Shown here: positions 1-9,162 of the stretch, piece by piece
Numbering within the stretch: position 1 is the first letter of the stretch
Layout: each line of letters starts with the position of its first letter
Assembly (NCBI RefSeq): GCF_000485595.1
Contig: NW_014578404.1
Span: 6,474 to 32,425 of the forward strand
DNA from: Priapulus caudatus
Taxonomy: Eukaryota > Priapulida > Priapulimorpha > Priapulimorphida > Priapulidae
Direction: 5' to 3'
Length of the DNA stretch: 25,952 nt
Notes under the pieces: model-generated
What the model was told of the DNA's origin: nothing
Database searches by the model: none
The model's input: only the letters and a program-made list of their open reading frames with translations
Program-made: the position numbers and the translations under genes

Positions 1-1257
1 CTCACTCGAAGGGAATTCACGATTTAATCTTACAGTCAATTAAATTACCTCCGCACTGAAATAAATTTGTTTCCTGAATGCCACACACAATACGTTACTA
101 TAAAAAAACAAGTGCCGCGGAGCGACAGCGCTCATCTAACGGTCTACTGCGGTGACTCTGTGGCTGGTAGTGGTGAGATTCTAGATAAACCCTGTTAGTC
201 CCAAATGTGTTAATACACGCCGAAACAGTGAGAATTGCACAGGGATTTGGTATTCGGAACCTTCTCAAGGAATGTTCGGTTGGGATCGTTATGAAAGTTG
301 CCCACTGAGATGGCGCCGGTTGACGTTTAAGTGTCTTCAGATTAAAGATGCGAAGCTTCCCATCAGTTACGTATAGTTTAGCAACAACTATTTGGCAGAC
401 AGAATAGCGGTAAGCAATTCATCCATTTTACCTACGCAAGCCTAACAGGCTGCAATAGAGAGCTGCCACCTGATAACCAATTAACGCAGTGGAAAAAAAC
501 CTACACAGTACTGCACCACATGCTAACTGCAGGTGGGCCCTGGCGTGCGCATACGTTACATTCAACATAACTGACAGTACAGATGCAATAGAAATTATCG
601 ATATTTAAGAGCATAAAACCTTCTTCCAACCAATTTGCTTTTGAAATTTCACATGTGACATTTGTATGTCTCACTACATCCAGGCATGTTTAGATTCTAC
701 TTAGCAAAACCCCGGCAGTCAAATTCTTTTCTAACAGGACAGGTAACACAAATCAATGTTAACTCTCCTCTTATGAGGGTCAAAAGGTTATCCGACACTT
801 ACTTTTTCGGCATTGTCTAGCAGAAGTGTAATTTCATGGTCCTTTCATAAAGACCATTTAAAATGCTTAGGTACGCTGAAACAAAAAAGTTTTTCTCAAT
901 TCGCGCTACTCGGCGTTCCGTCAGACATGTTCCTTCAGAATGTTCTTAAAATATCATGCCCTGTGCCCATTGACCTTTGACCTGTAACTCCAATTTCGCA
1001 CATGATGGCTTTTCCGTTACCATGATGCCTATACACCTTGCGACTATCACGAGCCTAGGTCGAGCCGTTTAGACTTGTTGCCGCATTCTGCCATTTCTCC
1101 CTATACCTTAAGTTTTAAGGAGCTGAATGTCCCCCTTATTTTACACCTTCTTGCCTTTGACCTTTTGACCCAGCGTTCCGATCATTCCCAATCGTTTTGA
1201 CGATTTCCCCCCCCCCCGATGTGCCAATATCGTGACCGTACGTCGGCGGATTAAGAT
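1..1257. other. No gene seen; probable UMPS intron with diffuse repeats
   Basis: No open frame here resembles a protein, and I found none of the later UMPS exons. Because UMPS exon 1 lies to the right on the minus strand, this stretch is most likely UMPS intron 1 (inference). From about 960 to 1290 there are degenerate GACCTTTGACC-type motifs and a GGACGG-rich tail of the kind found in dispersed invertebrate repeats, plus an 11-C run at 1207-1217. The right edge at about 1258 coincides with the left edge of the large duplicated block. Confidence 0.4.
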
Positions 1258-1875
1258 TTGTGTCCAAAACTGTTGACGGGTACGGTCACGGACGGACGTC
1301 ATGCGATGTATACAAGCCTGGCATCTGACATGTTTTCAAGATGAGCAAAAACAAGGAGATTAAAAGTCTTATTTATATTCTTGATTAAAGATAGAGCGCA
1401 GTGTTTCTTGCTACCTGGACAATTTTCATTAGTTAGAAGGATTTTGCCTCGTGCCTGTTGAATATTAGGTTTTCACATCGCTACATGATTTCACGTCTCG
1501 GTTTAGAGATTCTAAAATCACAACTGAAGGAATGGCCAAAGGAATCATATCATAAACCCACTCGCTTGTTAGCTATTATATCATATTAATTATTCTTGTG
1601 TAGTTGTTTCTATAAGGCAGACTGCACCTCTCTGTGCCAAGAAAAGGTTCTGTCCGCTTAATGAACTCCAGGCCTTGAACATGTAGATTGAGTGGGTCAT
1701 GAGCCATTCAATCTCACCTTTGGGGAAATCTCCAAGATAGGACATGTAGTATGGATTTACCCTTTTTTCCAATTCTATACTTACAGTATTTTGCACTCAG
1801 TAATAAGGAAATAGATCAATTTCATGGCCAGTGACGTTCCATGGTAAGTGGTTAGAGTGATGTAACCTCTATTAG

Positions 1876-2119
1876 CGCTCATGAGGTCTATGTCCCCCAG
1901 GGTTTTTACTTGCGAAACCCGTACGCCTGGTAACTTATTTGATTATGGCTTAGGGTTTAGCGGTTAGGATAGGGGTAGGCGACTCCTAGATCATTAGTGG
2001 GAGTAGGGCCGAGGTACGAGATCCAGCATATTAGATAAGTACCGGTACGTTCCTGGATTATACGAACCGTACACAGGCGTACGTTCCGGCAGTTACCCCC
2101 GGGGACATAGACCCTTCAG
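1876..2119. mobile_element. Copy-1 version of the TTAGGG-bearing MITE
   Basis: This is the indel-rich counterpart of the element at 7841-8075. The left CTCTATTAG flank is present at 1867-1875 and the terminal TCTATGTCCCCC arms are recognisable, but the central TTAGGG array and the right-hand flanking repeat are corrupted. Confidence 0.6.
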
Positions 2120-2559
2120 CCAGCACCCACGTAATCATTTAGTGAATACCCTAGTCAATGTGCAATGTGGGCACCGATTATAACTACGACTAGTAGCCTA
2201 GATATCCCGTTAGCAGGATTTCTGTTTCAACTAAATCTAACATATACAACAGGCCTCCAGCTCATACAACAAGATTCAACAACTAGTGTTGAGAATTATC
2301 TATGGTCTATGTTATCAAACTATCATACTTTGCGAAATAAAACGAATAAAAACACTTGAAGAACAAGCGCGCATACTGTCTTCTAAAAATTTTCTTATAG
2401 GACTAGTGCTATCTAAATCTTCATCAGCCATTATTTGATAAAAAATTCATTTGTGACTGCCTGTCAGTCACACGACACGTGCTTGACCAGTGCAACGTAG
2501 CCTAATGCCCTCAGACTCAGTGCTTGCCCGGCGTTTCTACGTGCCGTTATTGCTTCTAG

Positions 2560-2675
2560 TACTATATGCCCGGCTACAGCTTGCTGCAGCGCTACGCTAG
2601 CTAGCACCTATTCGTAGCTAGCTAAGCTAGCGGCCCTGCGGCAACTGTACGCGGGTTATAGTACTTATTAATAGA
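2560..2675. repeat. Copy-1 version of the GCTAGC hairpin
   Basis: This is the damaged counterpart of the near-perfect palindrome at 8520-8632. The GCTAGC core and the CAACTGTACGCGGGTTATAG arm are visible, but indels disrupt the pairing. Confidence 0.6.
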
Positions 2676-2730
2676 GGATACGTCGGCCGTCGGCTCTTCA
2701 TATAAATTGATATTTTAATGTTAAACCTTA

Positions 2731-2881
2731 CGTCACAAATTTTGGGTGTGAAGCATCACCACGAAGATCAAAGTACACAGGTGATTCTATGCCGCTTTTT
2801 AAATAAATAGGAGCCATATGATGCTGAACATCATATAAAGTTAGGAATCAAGTCCATCCAAACTTATGCCTTTGGCGCCAT
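2731..2881 (-). pseudogene. UMPS: Frame-broken duplicate of UMPS exon 1
   Basis: On the minus strand this matches the intact UMPS exon 1 at 8681-8827, from the ATG next to GGCGCC through to the AACCTTAC donor complement. Several one-base insertions (for example in the stretch around 2740-2760 and near 2800-2820) destroy the reading frame. The indels look like sequencing error, so I treat this as a duplicate or assembly copy rather than a true pseudogene. No UMPS exon 2 accompanies it. Confidence 0.8.
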
Positions 2882-3244
2882 ATTTGTACACTGTAGGCGC
2901 GAACTTTTCATCAACACGGATATCAAAACAAATCTTATAATGATACTTTTTGCCATTAAGAACAGTACAATTTTGATAATATTAAATTTAAGAAATTAAG
3001 TAATAAAAAAGAAAAAATATGAATAATAATAGAAAGTTCTCTAAATATATATAGTTTAATAATTAAACTTTTATAATTTATATTTACTTGTTCAGCTGCT
3101 GCCTTACAAATTATCGCATAAACCAGCATGGCCGCTCCATCAGCTTTCTAGTAAAAAAACTTGAATAAGATTGGTACGGCTTACACACTCTAGAGAAATG
3201 CTAATTCAAACAAAACGTACTTAACGACGGTTCTTTATATGAAA

Positions 3245-3303
3245 ATGCAAGTTTGCCAGTGTGTTTACACTTTTTACTTTTTGTGCCCACAAAAGCTGGC
3301 GAT
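3245..3303 (+). pseudogene. EMC10: Frame-broken duplicate of EMC10 exon 1
   Basis: This is the counterpart of the intact signal-peptide exon at 9163-9219. An extra C after the ATG and further small changes (GCCAGTG for GCAGTG, a changed GTTGCAGC segment) break the frame, and the donor reads GTAGTT instead of GTAAGT. It sits the same distance from the damaged UMPS exon as in the intact copy. The intact copy is the one colinear with EMC10 exons 2-7. Confidence 0.75.
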
Positions 3304-3314
3304 GTAGTTCGGTA

Positions 3315-4590
3315 CTGGTTAGTCGCCATACGGCGGCAAATCCACTATTAGGCCACCTTCATGGTTCACGAAGTGATGCACAGATTTCTGTGTATCATCA
3401 AACTGGATCTGCACCAGACTTTCCGTTATAATTTTTTCATCAAAGAATGACTGCTAAAAACCCTTAACCCTAACCCTAAAGTCATAAAGTAATAACCTTA
3501 GCTTAGGATATCACGAGTGCCTGTAGGGTTAGGTTAGGGTCCTATATCAGTAGAGTGCGGCCAACTCAGGGATTTGACTCACATATGTTTGTATTCAATG
3601 GATCACACCATGCCGCTTAAGTACGTGCCCTCTGGCTCGTATGATACTGCTGTACAATGGACGTCCGTAAGTAATTAATTAGACAAATCAGGCTTCAATA
3701 AATCAAAATTTACAGAGATTATAGTAAGATATGGTGTCTATGTGTATCTAGATTTCTATAGAAATGTAACTCAAATCGTTCGCGCGCATTATGATAGTTT
3801 AATTCGATACACTTTCTTACCGCCCATAGCCGTGCCGATATATTAACCTGTGCGGAATACGCGCGTAAGATACTTTGCCTAATTAATTAAACCACTCGCG
3901 CTTCAATAAACTCAAGACATCTACAGAGAGTCATAGGATAACACGGTTTATGATGGTATTCTAGATTCTTAGAAAAGTAACTCAAATCGTTCGACGCATA
4001 ATAATAGCTTAATTGTACACTTTCTTTAAGTTAAACACAAGCAGCTCTGAGTCATTTTGAAGAAATAATGACAACTGTAATTTTACAAGATAAATGCGTT
4101 ACACTCTTCCACTCGCTCGAGCTGCCTAAAATTTGTGCCTTTGCAGTTTCTAGGAAATCTAGATACACATAGACCACATGTCTTAGCTATAATCTCTTGT
4201 AAATTTTTGAGTTTTAATTGAAGCAGATAGTCTAATTTAATTACTACGGACCCTGTAACAGCATATCCATACAGCGCTGTACTTATAGGCGCAGCGGCTG
4301 TGCTGGATCAATTTGGAAACAGATATGCGCTCCAGCCGATCACGTGACGATTTTTTCCGACTTGTCATGGCGCAACTCTCTGTATACCAGGACCCTAGAG
4401 TATAGCACGTATAGCCTGGGTTAAGGTAATTTAGGGCTTAGAGGTATGGTTAGGAGTTTTTGCATTCATTCCGAATAATCGGGAATACGTCTGCTGACAT
4501 CAGTTGAGTGATACACAGAAATCTTTGTGCATCACTTCGTAGAATACCTAACGGTGCCATAAAGCTGGAGTTGCCCATCGCCTACTAACT
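3315..4590. mobile_element. Copy-1 version of the large foldback element
   Basis: This is the counterpart of the foldback element at 9230-10432. Its inverted arms contain ATCACGAAGTGATGCA-like and TACAGCGCTGTA motifs and CCCTAA/TTAGGG blocks (around 3462-3480 and 3525-3540), with many indels. Confidence 0.6.
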
Positions 4591-4814
4591 AAGTTTTAGA
4601 CTGAATATTTTTTTACTTCTAACTTCTACCATAATCTTAGTTCTAGTTTCTACTTTTAAGTATAATATTAAATAATAATATTAATAAATTAATATTCTAA
4701 GATAATATCTACTATAATAGCAACTTTATTCTTCTTATTTACTTCAAACCTACCTTCGCATTACGTTGTAAAGTTCCTATACAACTGACTAGTCCACGTT
4801 TAAGGAAGCAATAA

Positions 4815-5190
4815 ACGTCCATGGGGCTATACGTAGCCATTGGGGTTACAGCCCTAGGCAACTATAGACGAAAGGTCGATAGACCGAAGGCCCGATAAGA
4901 CGAAGGTTTTACTTCGATACGCAGTGGCTACATCTCAAATCACTCGCTGAGCTAGGCTACGCATACTGGACATCCAGTATGCCGTATTCGAACCGTGTGA
5001 AATATGACCGGCACATCCACGCAAATGTCATTATAATTATAAATTATATGATGCCACTATTAACCATATTATATGGCCCTAACCCTTACCCTAACTCTTA
5101 ACCCTAACCTTTGCAAACATGGTTCAGGTTCCTATCGCGACCTTTCGGTCTATAGGGCTGCCCCAGCAGCTCGATGTAGAAGCTTGGGCT
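4815..5190. mobile_element. Copy-1 version of the CCCTAA-bearing palindromic element
   Basis: This is the counterpart of the element at 10637-10990 (also 6205-6570). It has GATAGACCGAAGG-type inverted arms around a block of degenerate CCCTAA repeats at about 5075-5110. Confidence 0.55.
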
Positions 5191-5574
5191 AAAGCCATGG
5201 TAGTTAGCTTTTTTTAGCGAATGGCACTGAGGGTGCGTCACATTCACAGCCAGAGTTTTTTTTGCAGCCCTCAGTGCGTTCTATTTACGTCCCATTCGGC
5301 CTATTAGTATGTTACTGGGACGGCGACCGCCCATTTTACGTGGTCATCCGAGCCACGGGAGATTCTACAGTCATCCAAATGTTGAAGAGGCCAGCGTTTC
5401 TTACACCTTGAGGAAAATTCACTGCCCGGCCGTGGTGTGCAGCCCCTATGTGTTTTAGGCCTAATTACGTCTATGTTGTACATTGTAAATTACAAACTTG
5501 AATCTCTTATCAATGTAGTCCGATGTCTTCTCTGATCCATTGCCCACATGACGATTTGTGGTAAATTTGTTCGT

Positions 5575-5765
5575 GGGCTAGTGAAACCAAATCTACCAAT
5601 AAAATCAGTTCGGTGTGGGCATTGCGTCTCAGCGAAAACCATACACAAATTAAGTTTAAATCTACAAAAAAATGCCTGGTGTAGGCATTGCCTCAGGGAA
5701 TACTAACACCAAACCATACCAATCACAAAAATCGCTGGTGTGGGCATTGAGTCAGAAGAAACTCT
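5575..5765. repeat. ~62-bp tandem repeats, copy 1
   Basis: About three degenerate units share an AAATCGCTGGTGTNGGCATTG core and an A-rich spacer with AACACCAAA. The same array occurs at 6910-7110 and 11343-11545. Confidence 0.6.
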
Positions 5766-6204
5766 GCACGTCACACTATACATCTGATTCCATGTGGAAT
5801 GCTGACTAGTAATAAGTAGTATAATATTTAGAGAATTTACCACAATTCCTACAATGATCAATGCATAGGTACCTAAGGGTAGTGCAGTAGTGTAAACTGT
5901 CCACAGTGGAGAATACCAGTGACCCTGTGAACTGTAGCATATAGTATGATTTAGTTCTAGTACTATATAGATAGTTAACATAGAAATTGTTTGACTACAG
6001 TAAAACAATGCAAGTGAAAGGTCTATACCAACTAGCTGACAGGGGATGGCAATTATATGGTAATCAAGTTCTCAGCCGGATTTACAGCACTGGTGGTGAA
6101 AGTAGCTTTCTCTTAATATTCTAAGTATATATACTATATAGAACTTATTCTTCTTATACTTCACCTACTTCTACTTGTAAGTTCTATACACTGGACAGTC
6201 CGTA

Positions 6205-6570
6205 AGGAATAAACGTCCAGGGCTATAGCTAGCCATGGGGTTACAGCCCTAGGCTATAGACCGAAGGTCCGATAGACCGAAGGCCCGATAGACCGAAGGT
6301 TTATTCGAATACGCAGTGGCTACTCGTCCGGAATCGGTCGCTTAGCCTCCAGGCTACGCATCTGGACATCCACTGATGCCGTATTCGAACGTGAATATGC
6401 CGCACATCCACCAATGTCATTATAATTATAAATTATATGATGCCACTATAAACCATATATATGCCCTAACCCTTACCCTAACTCTAACCCTAACCCTTTG
6501 CAACATTCGGTCTATCGGACCTTCGGTCTATAGGGCTGCCCCCAGCCATGGTGTGTGACATAGCTTGGGT
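6205..6570. mobile_element. CCCTAA-bearing palindromic element, middle copy
   Basis: This is the same element as at 10637-10990. The inverted arms carry GGTCCGATAGACCGAAGG on the left and its complement around 6510-6530. Between them lie the CCCTAACCCTTACCCTAA-type telomere-like block (about 6463-6498) and an inner pair of arms around CGAATACG/CGTATTCG. Confidence 0.6.
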
Positions 6571-6909
6571 AAAGCCAGGTAGTTGGCCTTTTTTAGCCGA
6601 ATGGCACTGAGGGTGGTCACATTCACAGCCAGAGTTTTTTTGCGCCCTCAGTGGTTCTTTTACGTCCCCATTGGCCTTAGTATTACTGGAGACGGGACCG
6701 CCATTTTACGTGGTCATCCGAGCCACGGGAGATTCACAGTCTCCAATGTTGAGAGCCAGGTTTTTACACCTTGAGAAAATTCACTGCCCCGGCCGTGGTG
6801 TGCGTCCTATGTAGTTTAGGCCTAATTACGTCTATGTTGTAACTTGTAATTTACAAACTTGAATCTCATCAATGTAGTCCGAGTTTCCTCTGATCATTGC
6901 CCACACTGA

Positions 6910-7110
6910 CGATTTGTGGTAAATTTGTTGTGGGCTAGTGAAACCAAATCTACCATAAATCGTTGGTGTTGGGATTGGTCAGGAAAAACCAACACAAAAA
7001 TGTTAAAATCTACAAAAAATCGCTGGTGTAGGCATTGCTCAGGGAATACTAACACCAAACCAACCAATCACCAGAAATCGCTGGTGTGGGCATTGGTCAG
7101 AAGAAACTCT
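6910..7110. repeat. ~62-bp tandem repeats, middle copy
   Basis: Three to four degenerate units of the TCGCTGGTGT-GGCATTG repeat, closely matching the array at 11343-11545. Confidence 0.6.
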
Positions 7111-7840
7111 GACTACACTTACCTATTCCATGGGATGCTGTGTAATAAGTAATATAATATAGAGATTTACCACAAGTTCCTACATGTCATAGCCATAGGT
7201 ACTAAGGTAGTATTGTGCCCAACTGTTGACGGACGGACGGACGGACGATCATGCGATTCTACAAGCTGCATCTGACTATGTCAGATGAGCTAAAAACAAG
7301 AGATAAAAGTCTTATTATATCTTGATTAAAAGTAGAGCGCAGTGTTTCTTGCTACCTGGACAATTTCATTAGTTTAGGAGGAATTTTTGCCTCGTGCCTG
7401 TTTGAAGCTATCGTAGGTTTTCACATCGTACAGATTCAGTTCGGTTTAGAGGAATTTTCACACACATTCACGGCATACTGAAGGAATGCAAAGGAATCAT
7501 ATCATAATATACTTCCACTTTCGCTATGTTTCAGCTACTTATATCATATTAAATATACTGTCTGTAGTTGTTTTACTATAGATGGGCAGACTGCCATTTC
7601 ATCTAGTCATCTGTGCCAAGAAAGGTTCTGTCGCTAATGAACTCCCAGCCTTGAACATGTAATGAGTGGTATGAGCATCACATCTCCACCTTGGAATCTC
7701 CAAGATAGACATGTAGTATGGATTTACCTTTCCAATCATTACTGTGACAGTATTTTGCACTCAGTAATAAGGAAATAGATCAATTTCATGAGCAGTGAAC
7801 GCTCTCATGGTAAGTGTTAGAGTGATGTAACCTCTATTAG

Positions 7841-8075
7841 CGCTCATAGGGTCTATGTCCCCCAGGGTACTGCCGAAACGTACCCTGGTAACTATTTGAT
7901 ATGGTTAGGGTTAGGGTTAGGGTTAGGGAGTAGGCCTAGGCGACTCCCTAGACTCATTAGTGGAGTAGGCGAGGTACGGTCCAGCATATTAGATAGTACC
8001 AGGGTACGTTCCGGTATACCGAACCGTACACAGGGTACGTTCCGGCAGTACCCTGGGGGACATAGACCCTCTCAG
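7841..8075. mobile_element. 235-bp MITE with 9-bp flanking repeat and internal telomere repeats
   Basis: Near-perfect terminal inverted repeats of about 40 bp are visible. The left arm reads AGGGTCTATGTCCCCCAGGG onward, and the right arm ends in its complement (CCCTGGGGGACATAGACCCT). The element is flanked on both sides by the direct repeat CTCTATTAG (7832-7840 and 8076-8084), consistent with an 8-9 bp target-site duplication as made by hAT-family transposases (known family behaviour). Inside lie four exact TTAGGG units at 7905-7928. There is no coding capacity. It lies in UMPS intron 1. Confidence 0.75.
7905..7928 (+). repeat. Internal telomere-like array (TTAGGG)4
   Basis: Four exact tandem TTAGGG hexamers are followed by GGAG. 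They lie between the arms of the MITE at 7841-8075 rather than at a chromosome end. Confidence 0.9.
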
Positions 8076-8519
8076 CTCTATTAGCCACCCAGTAAATCAT
8101 TTAGTGAAATACCCTAGTCAATGTGCAATGTGGGCACCGATTATAACTACGACTAGTAGCCCTGATTCCCGTTAGCAGGATTCTGTCAACTAATCTAACA
8201 TTAACAACAGGCTCAGCAACAACAAGATTCAACAACAGTGTTGAGAATTATCTATGGCTATGTATCAAACTATCATACTTTGCGAAATAAAACAAATAAA
8301 AACACTTGAAGAACAAGCACGCATGTCTTCTAAAAATTCTTATAGACTAGTGCTATTTAAATCTTTCATTCCACTACTGCTATTTATTTGTAATTATTAT
8401 TATATAACATGCATTCATTGTGACTGCTGTCAGTCACACCGACACTGTGACAGTGACAGTGCAACTGTAGCCTAACTGCTCAGACTCAGTGCTTGCCCGG
8501 CGTTTCTACGTGGCCGTTA

Positions 8520-8632
8520 GCTCTAGTACTATAGCCCGCGTACAGTTGCCGCAGGCGCTAGCTAGCTAGCACCTATTCTAGCTAGCTAGCTAGCGGCATG
8601 CGGCAACTGTACGCGGGTTATAGTACTAGAGC
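8520..8632. repeat. Near-perfect 52-bp-arm hairpin (GCTAGC palindrome)
   Basis: The left arm (8520-8570, beginning GCTCTAGTACTATAGCCCGC) and the right arm (8581-8632, ending in its near-exact complement) pair around a 10-nt loop, ACCTATTCTA. The inner stem is a run of GCTAGC/TAGC units. The hairpin sits in UMPS intron 1, only about 50 bp downstream of the exon 1 donor. It would fold into a very stable stem in the transcript or extrude as a cruciform. It could be a MITE, but I see no target-site duplication. Confidence 0.8.
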
Positions 8633-8680
8633 TACGTCGCCGTCGGCTCATAAATTGATATTGTTAACGTTAAACCTTAC

Positions 8681-8827
8681 GAGCAATTTTGGGTGTGAGA
8701 CAATCACACGAAGATCAAAGTACACAGGTGATTCTATGCCGCTTTTTAAAATAAAAGAGCCGAATTTGATGGCTTGAACATCATATAAAGTTAGGATCAA
8801 GTCATCCAAACTTATGCTTGGCGCCAT
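8681..8827 (-). CDS. UMPS: Uridine 5'-monophosphate synthase, exon 1 (partial gene)
   Basis: UMPS is the bifunctional cytosolic enzyme that performs the last two steps of de novo pyrimidine synthesis (orotate phosphoribosyltransferase, then OMP decarboxylase). This exon encodes 49 residues beginning MAPSISLDD. The stretch [20 protein letters not shown], followed by PVYFDLR and IVSHPKLL, matches the conserved N-terminus of the OPRTase domain. The ATG at 8827 lies in an AAAATGGCGCC context, and the next in-frame codon upstream that could start is only a GTG. The exon ends in phase 0 at a GTAAGG donor (8680-8675). Later exons must lie to the left, but I cannot find them down to position 1; a duplication or misassembly intervenes. 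The gene is head-to-head with EMC10, with 335 bp between the start codons. Confidence 0.88.
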
Positions 8828-9162
8828 TTTGTACACTGTAGGCCGAACTTTTCATCACACGGATATCAAAACAACTTATAATGTACTTTTGCATTAAGAA
8901 ATCAGTACAATTTGTAATATAAATTTAAGAAAATTAAGTAAAAAAAAAAAAATATGGAAATAATAGAAAGTTCTCTAATATATATAGTTTATAATAAATT
9001 TTAATAATTTATATTTTTTTCAGCTGCTGCCTCAAATTATCCGATAACCAGCATGGCCGCCCTCCCATCGCTTTCTAGTAAAAAAACTTGATAAGATTGG
9101 TCGGCTACACACTCTAGAGAATGCTAATTCAAACAAACGTCTTAAGACGGTTCTTTATTGAA
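8828..9162. promoter_or_regulatory. Shared UMPS-EMC10 intergenic promoter region
   Basis: Only 335 bp separate the divergent start codons, so transcription of both genes must start here (inference). The sequence is AT-rich in its middle (8930-9030). An ATGGC core, resembling the YY1-type element often found at metazoan housekeeping start sites, occurs at both ends: AAAATGGCGCC at the UMPS start and CAGCATGGCCGCC at 9049-9061 on the EMC10 side. No clear TATA box can be assigned in such AT-rich sequence. Confidence 0.55.
9053..9091 (+). other. Possible 13-codon upstream ORF in the EMC10 leader
   Basis: An ATG in good context (AGCATGGCC) opens a 12-residue frame, MAALPSLSSKKT, that stops 71 bp before the EMC10 start codon. 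If the transcript starts upstream of it, it could reduce EMC10 translation. Copy 1 carries the same ATG but a different, error-affected frame, so conservation cannot be judged. Confidence 0.25.

Larger units (their letters stand above)
1258..6107. repeat. Large duplicated block, copy 1 (indel-rich)
   Basis: This segment is colinear with 7207-11865 over its whole length. It starts at the shared CTGTTGACGG motif and ends at the shared GGTGGTGAAAGTAG motif. It contains a UMPS exon 1, the UMPS-EMC10 intergenic region, an EMC10 exon 1 and EMC10 intron 1. Differences from copy 2 are mostly one- or two-base insertions and deletions scattered evenly through exons, introns and palindromes alike. For example, the perfect four-unit TTAGGG array of copy 2 is broken here near 1950-1975. 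That error pattern looks like raw long-read sequence rather than evolutionary divergence, in which exons would be spared. A real but decayed tandem duplication is the alternative. Confidence 0.85.
6114..7206. repeat. Partial third copy of the block's right part
   Basis: Sequence from about 6114 repeats the EMC10 intron 1 portion seen at about 4690-5880 in copy 1 and 10530-11655 in copy 2, including the CCCTAA-bearing palindromic element (6205-6570) and the ~62-bp tandem repeats (6910-7110). It stops about 220 bp short of the block's right end and is fused directly to the left end of copy 2. It is nearly identical to the 10530-11655 copy apart from small indels. Confidence 0.85.

Noticed and set aside
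1590-1796. 68-codon minus-strand frame in copy 1
   Set aside because: The matching sequence in copy 2 (about 7570-7750) is not open, so the frame is a chance product of indels.
5703-6008. Minus-strand frame with VYTTALPLGT, similar to the UMPS motif GVPYTALPLAT, as UMPS exon 2
   Set aside because: Only about ten residues resemble UMPS. Upstream and downstream residues do not fit the family, no suitable acceptor precedes it, and the other copy of the same segment (about 11600-11720) does not keep the frame.
7905-7928. TTAGGG array as a chromosome end
   Set aside because: It is only four units, lies between the arms of a MITE, and has genes on both sides.
8254-8475. 73-codon plus-strand frame ending in a Cys/His-rich segment
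   Set aside because: It is not preserved in the duplicate copy near 2300-2480, has no recognisable family, and lies in UMPS intron 1.
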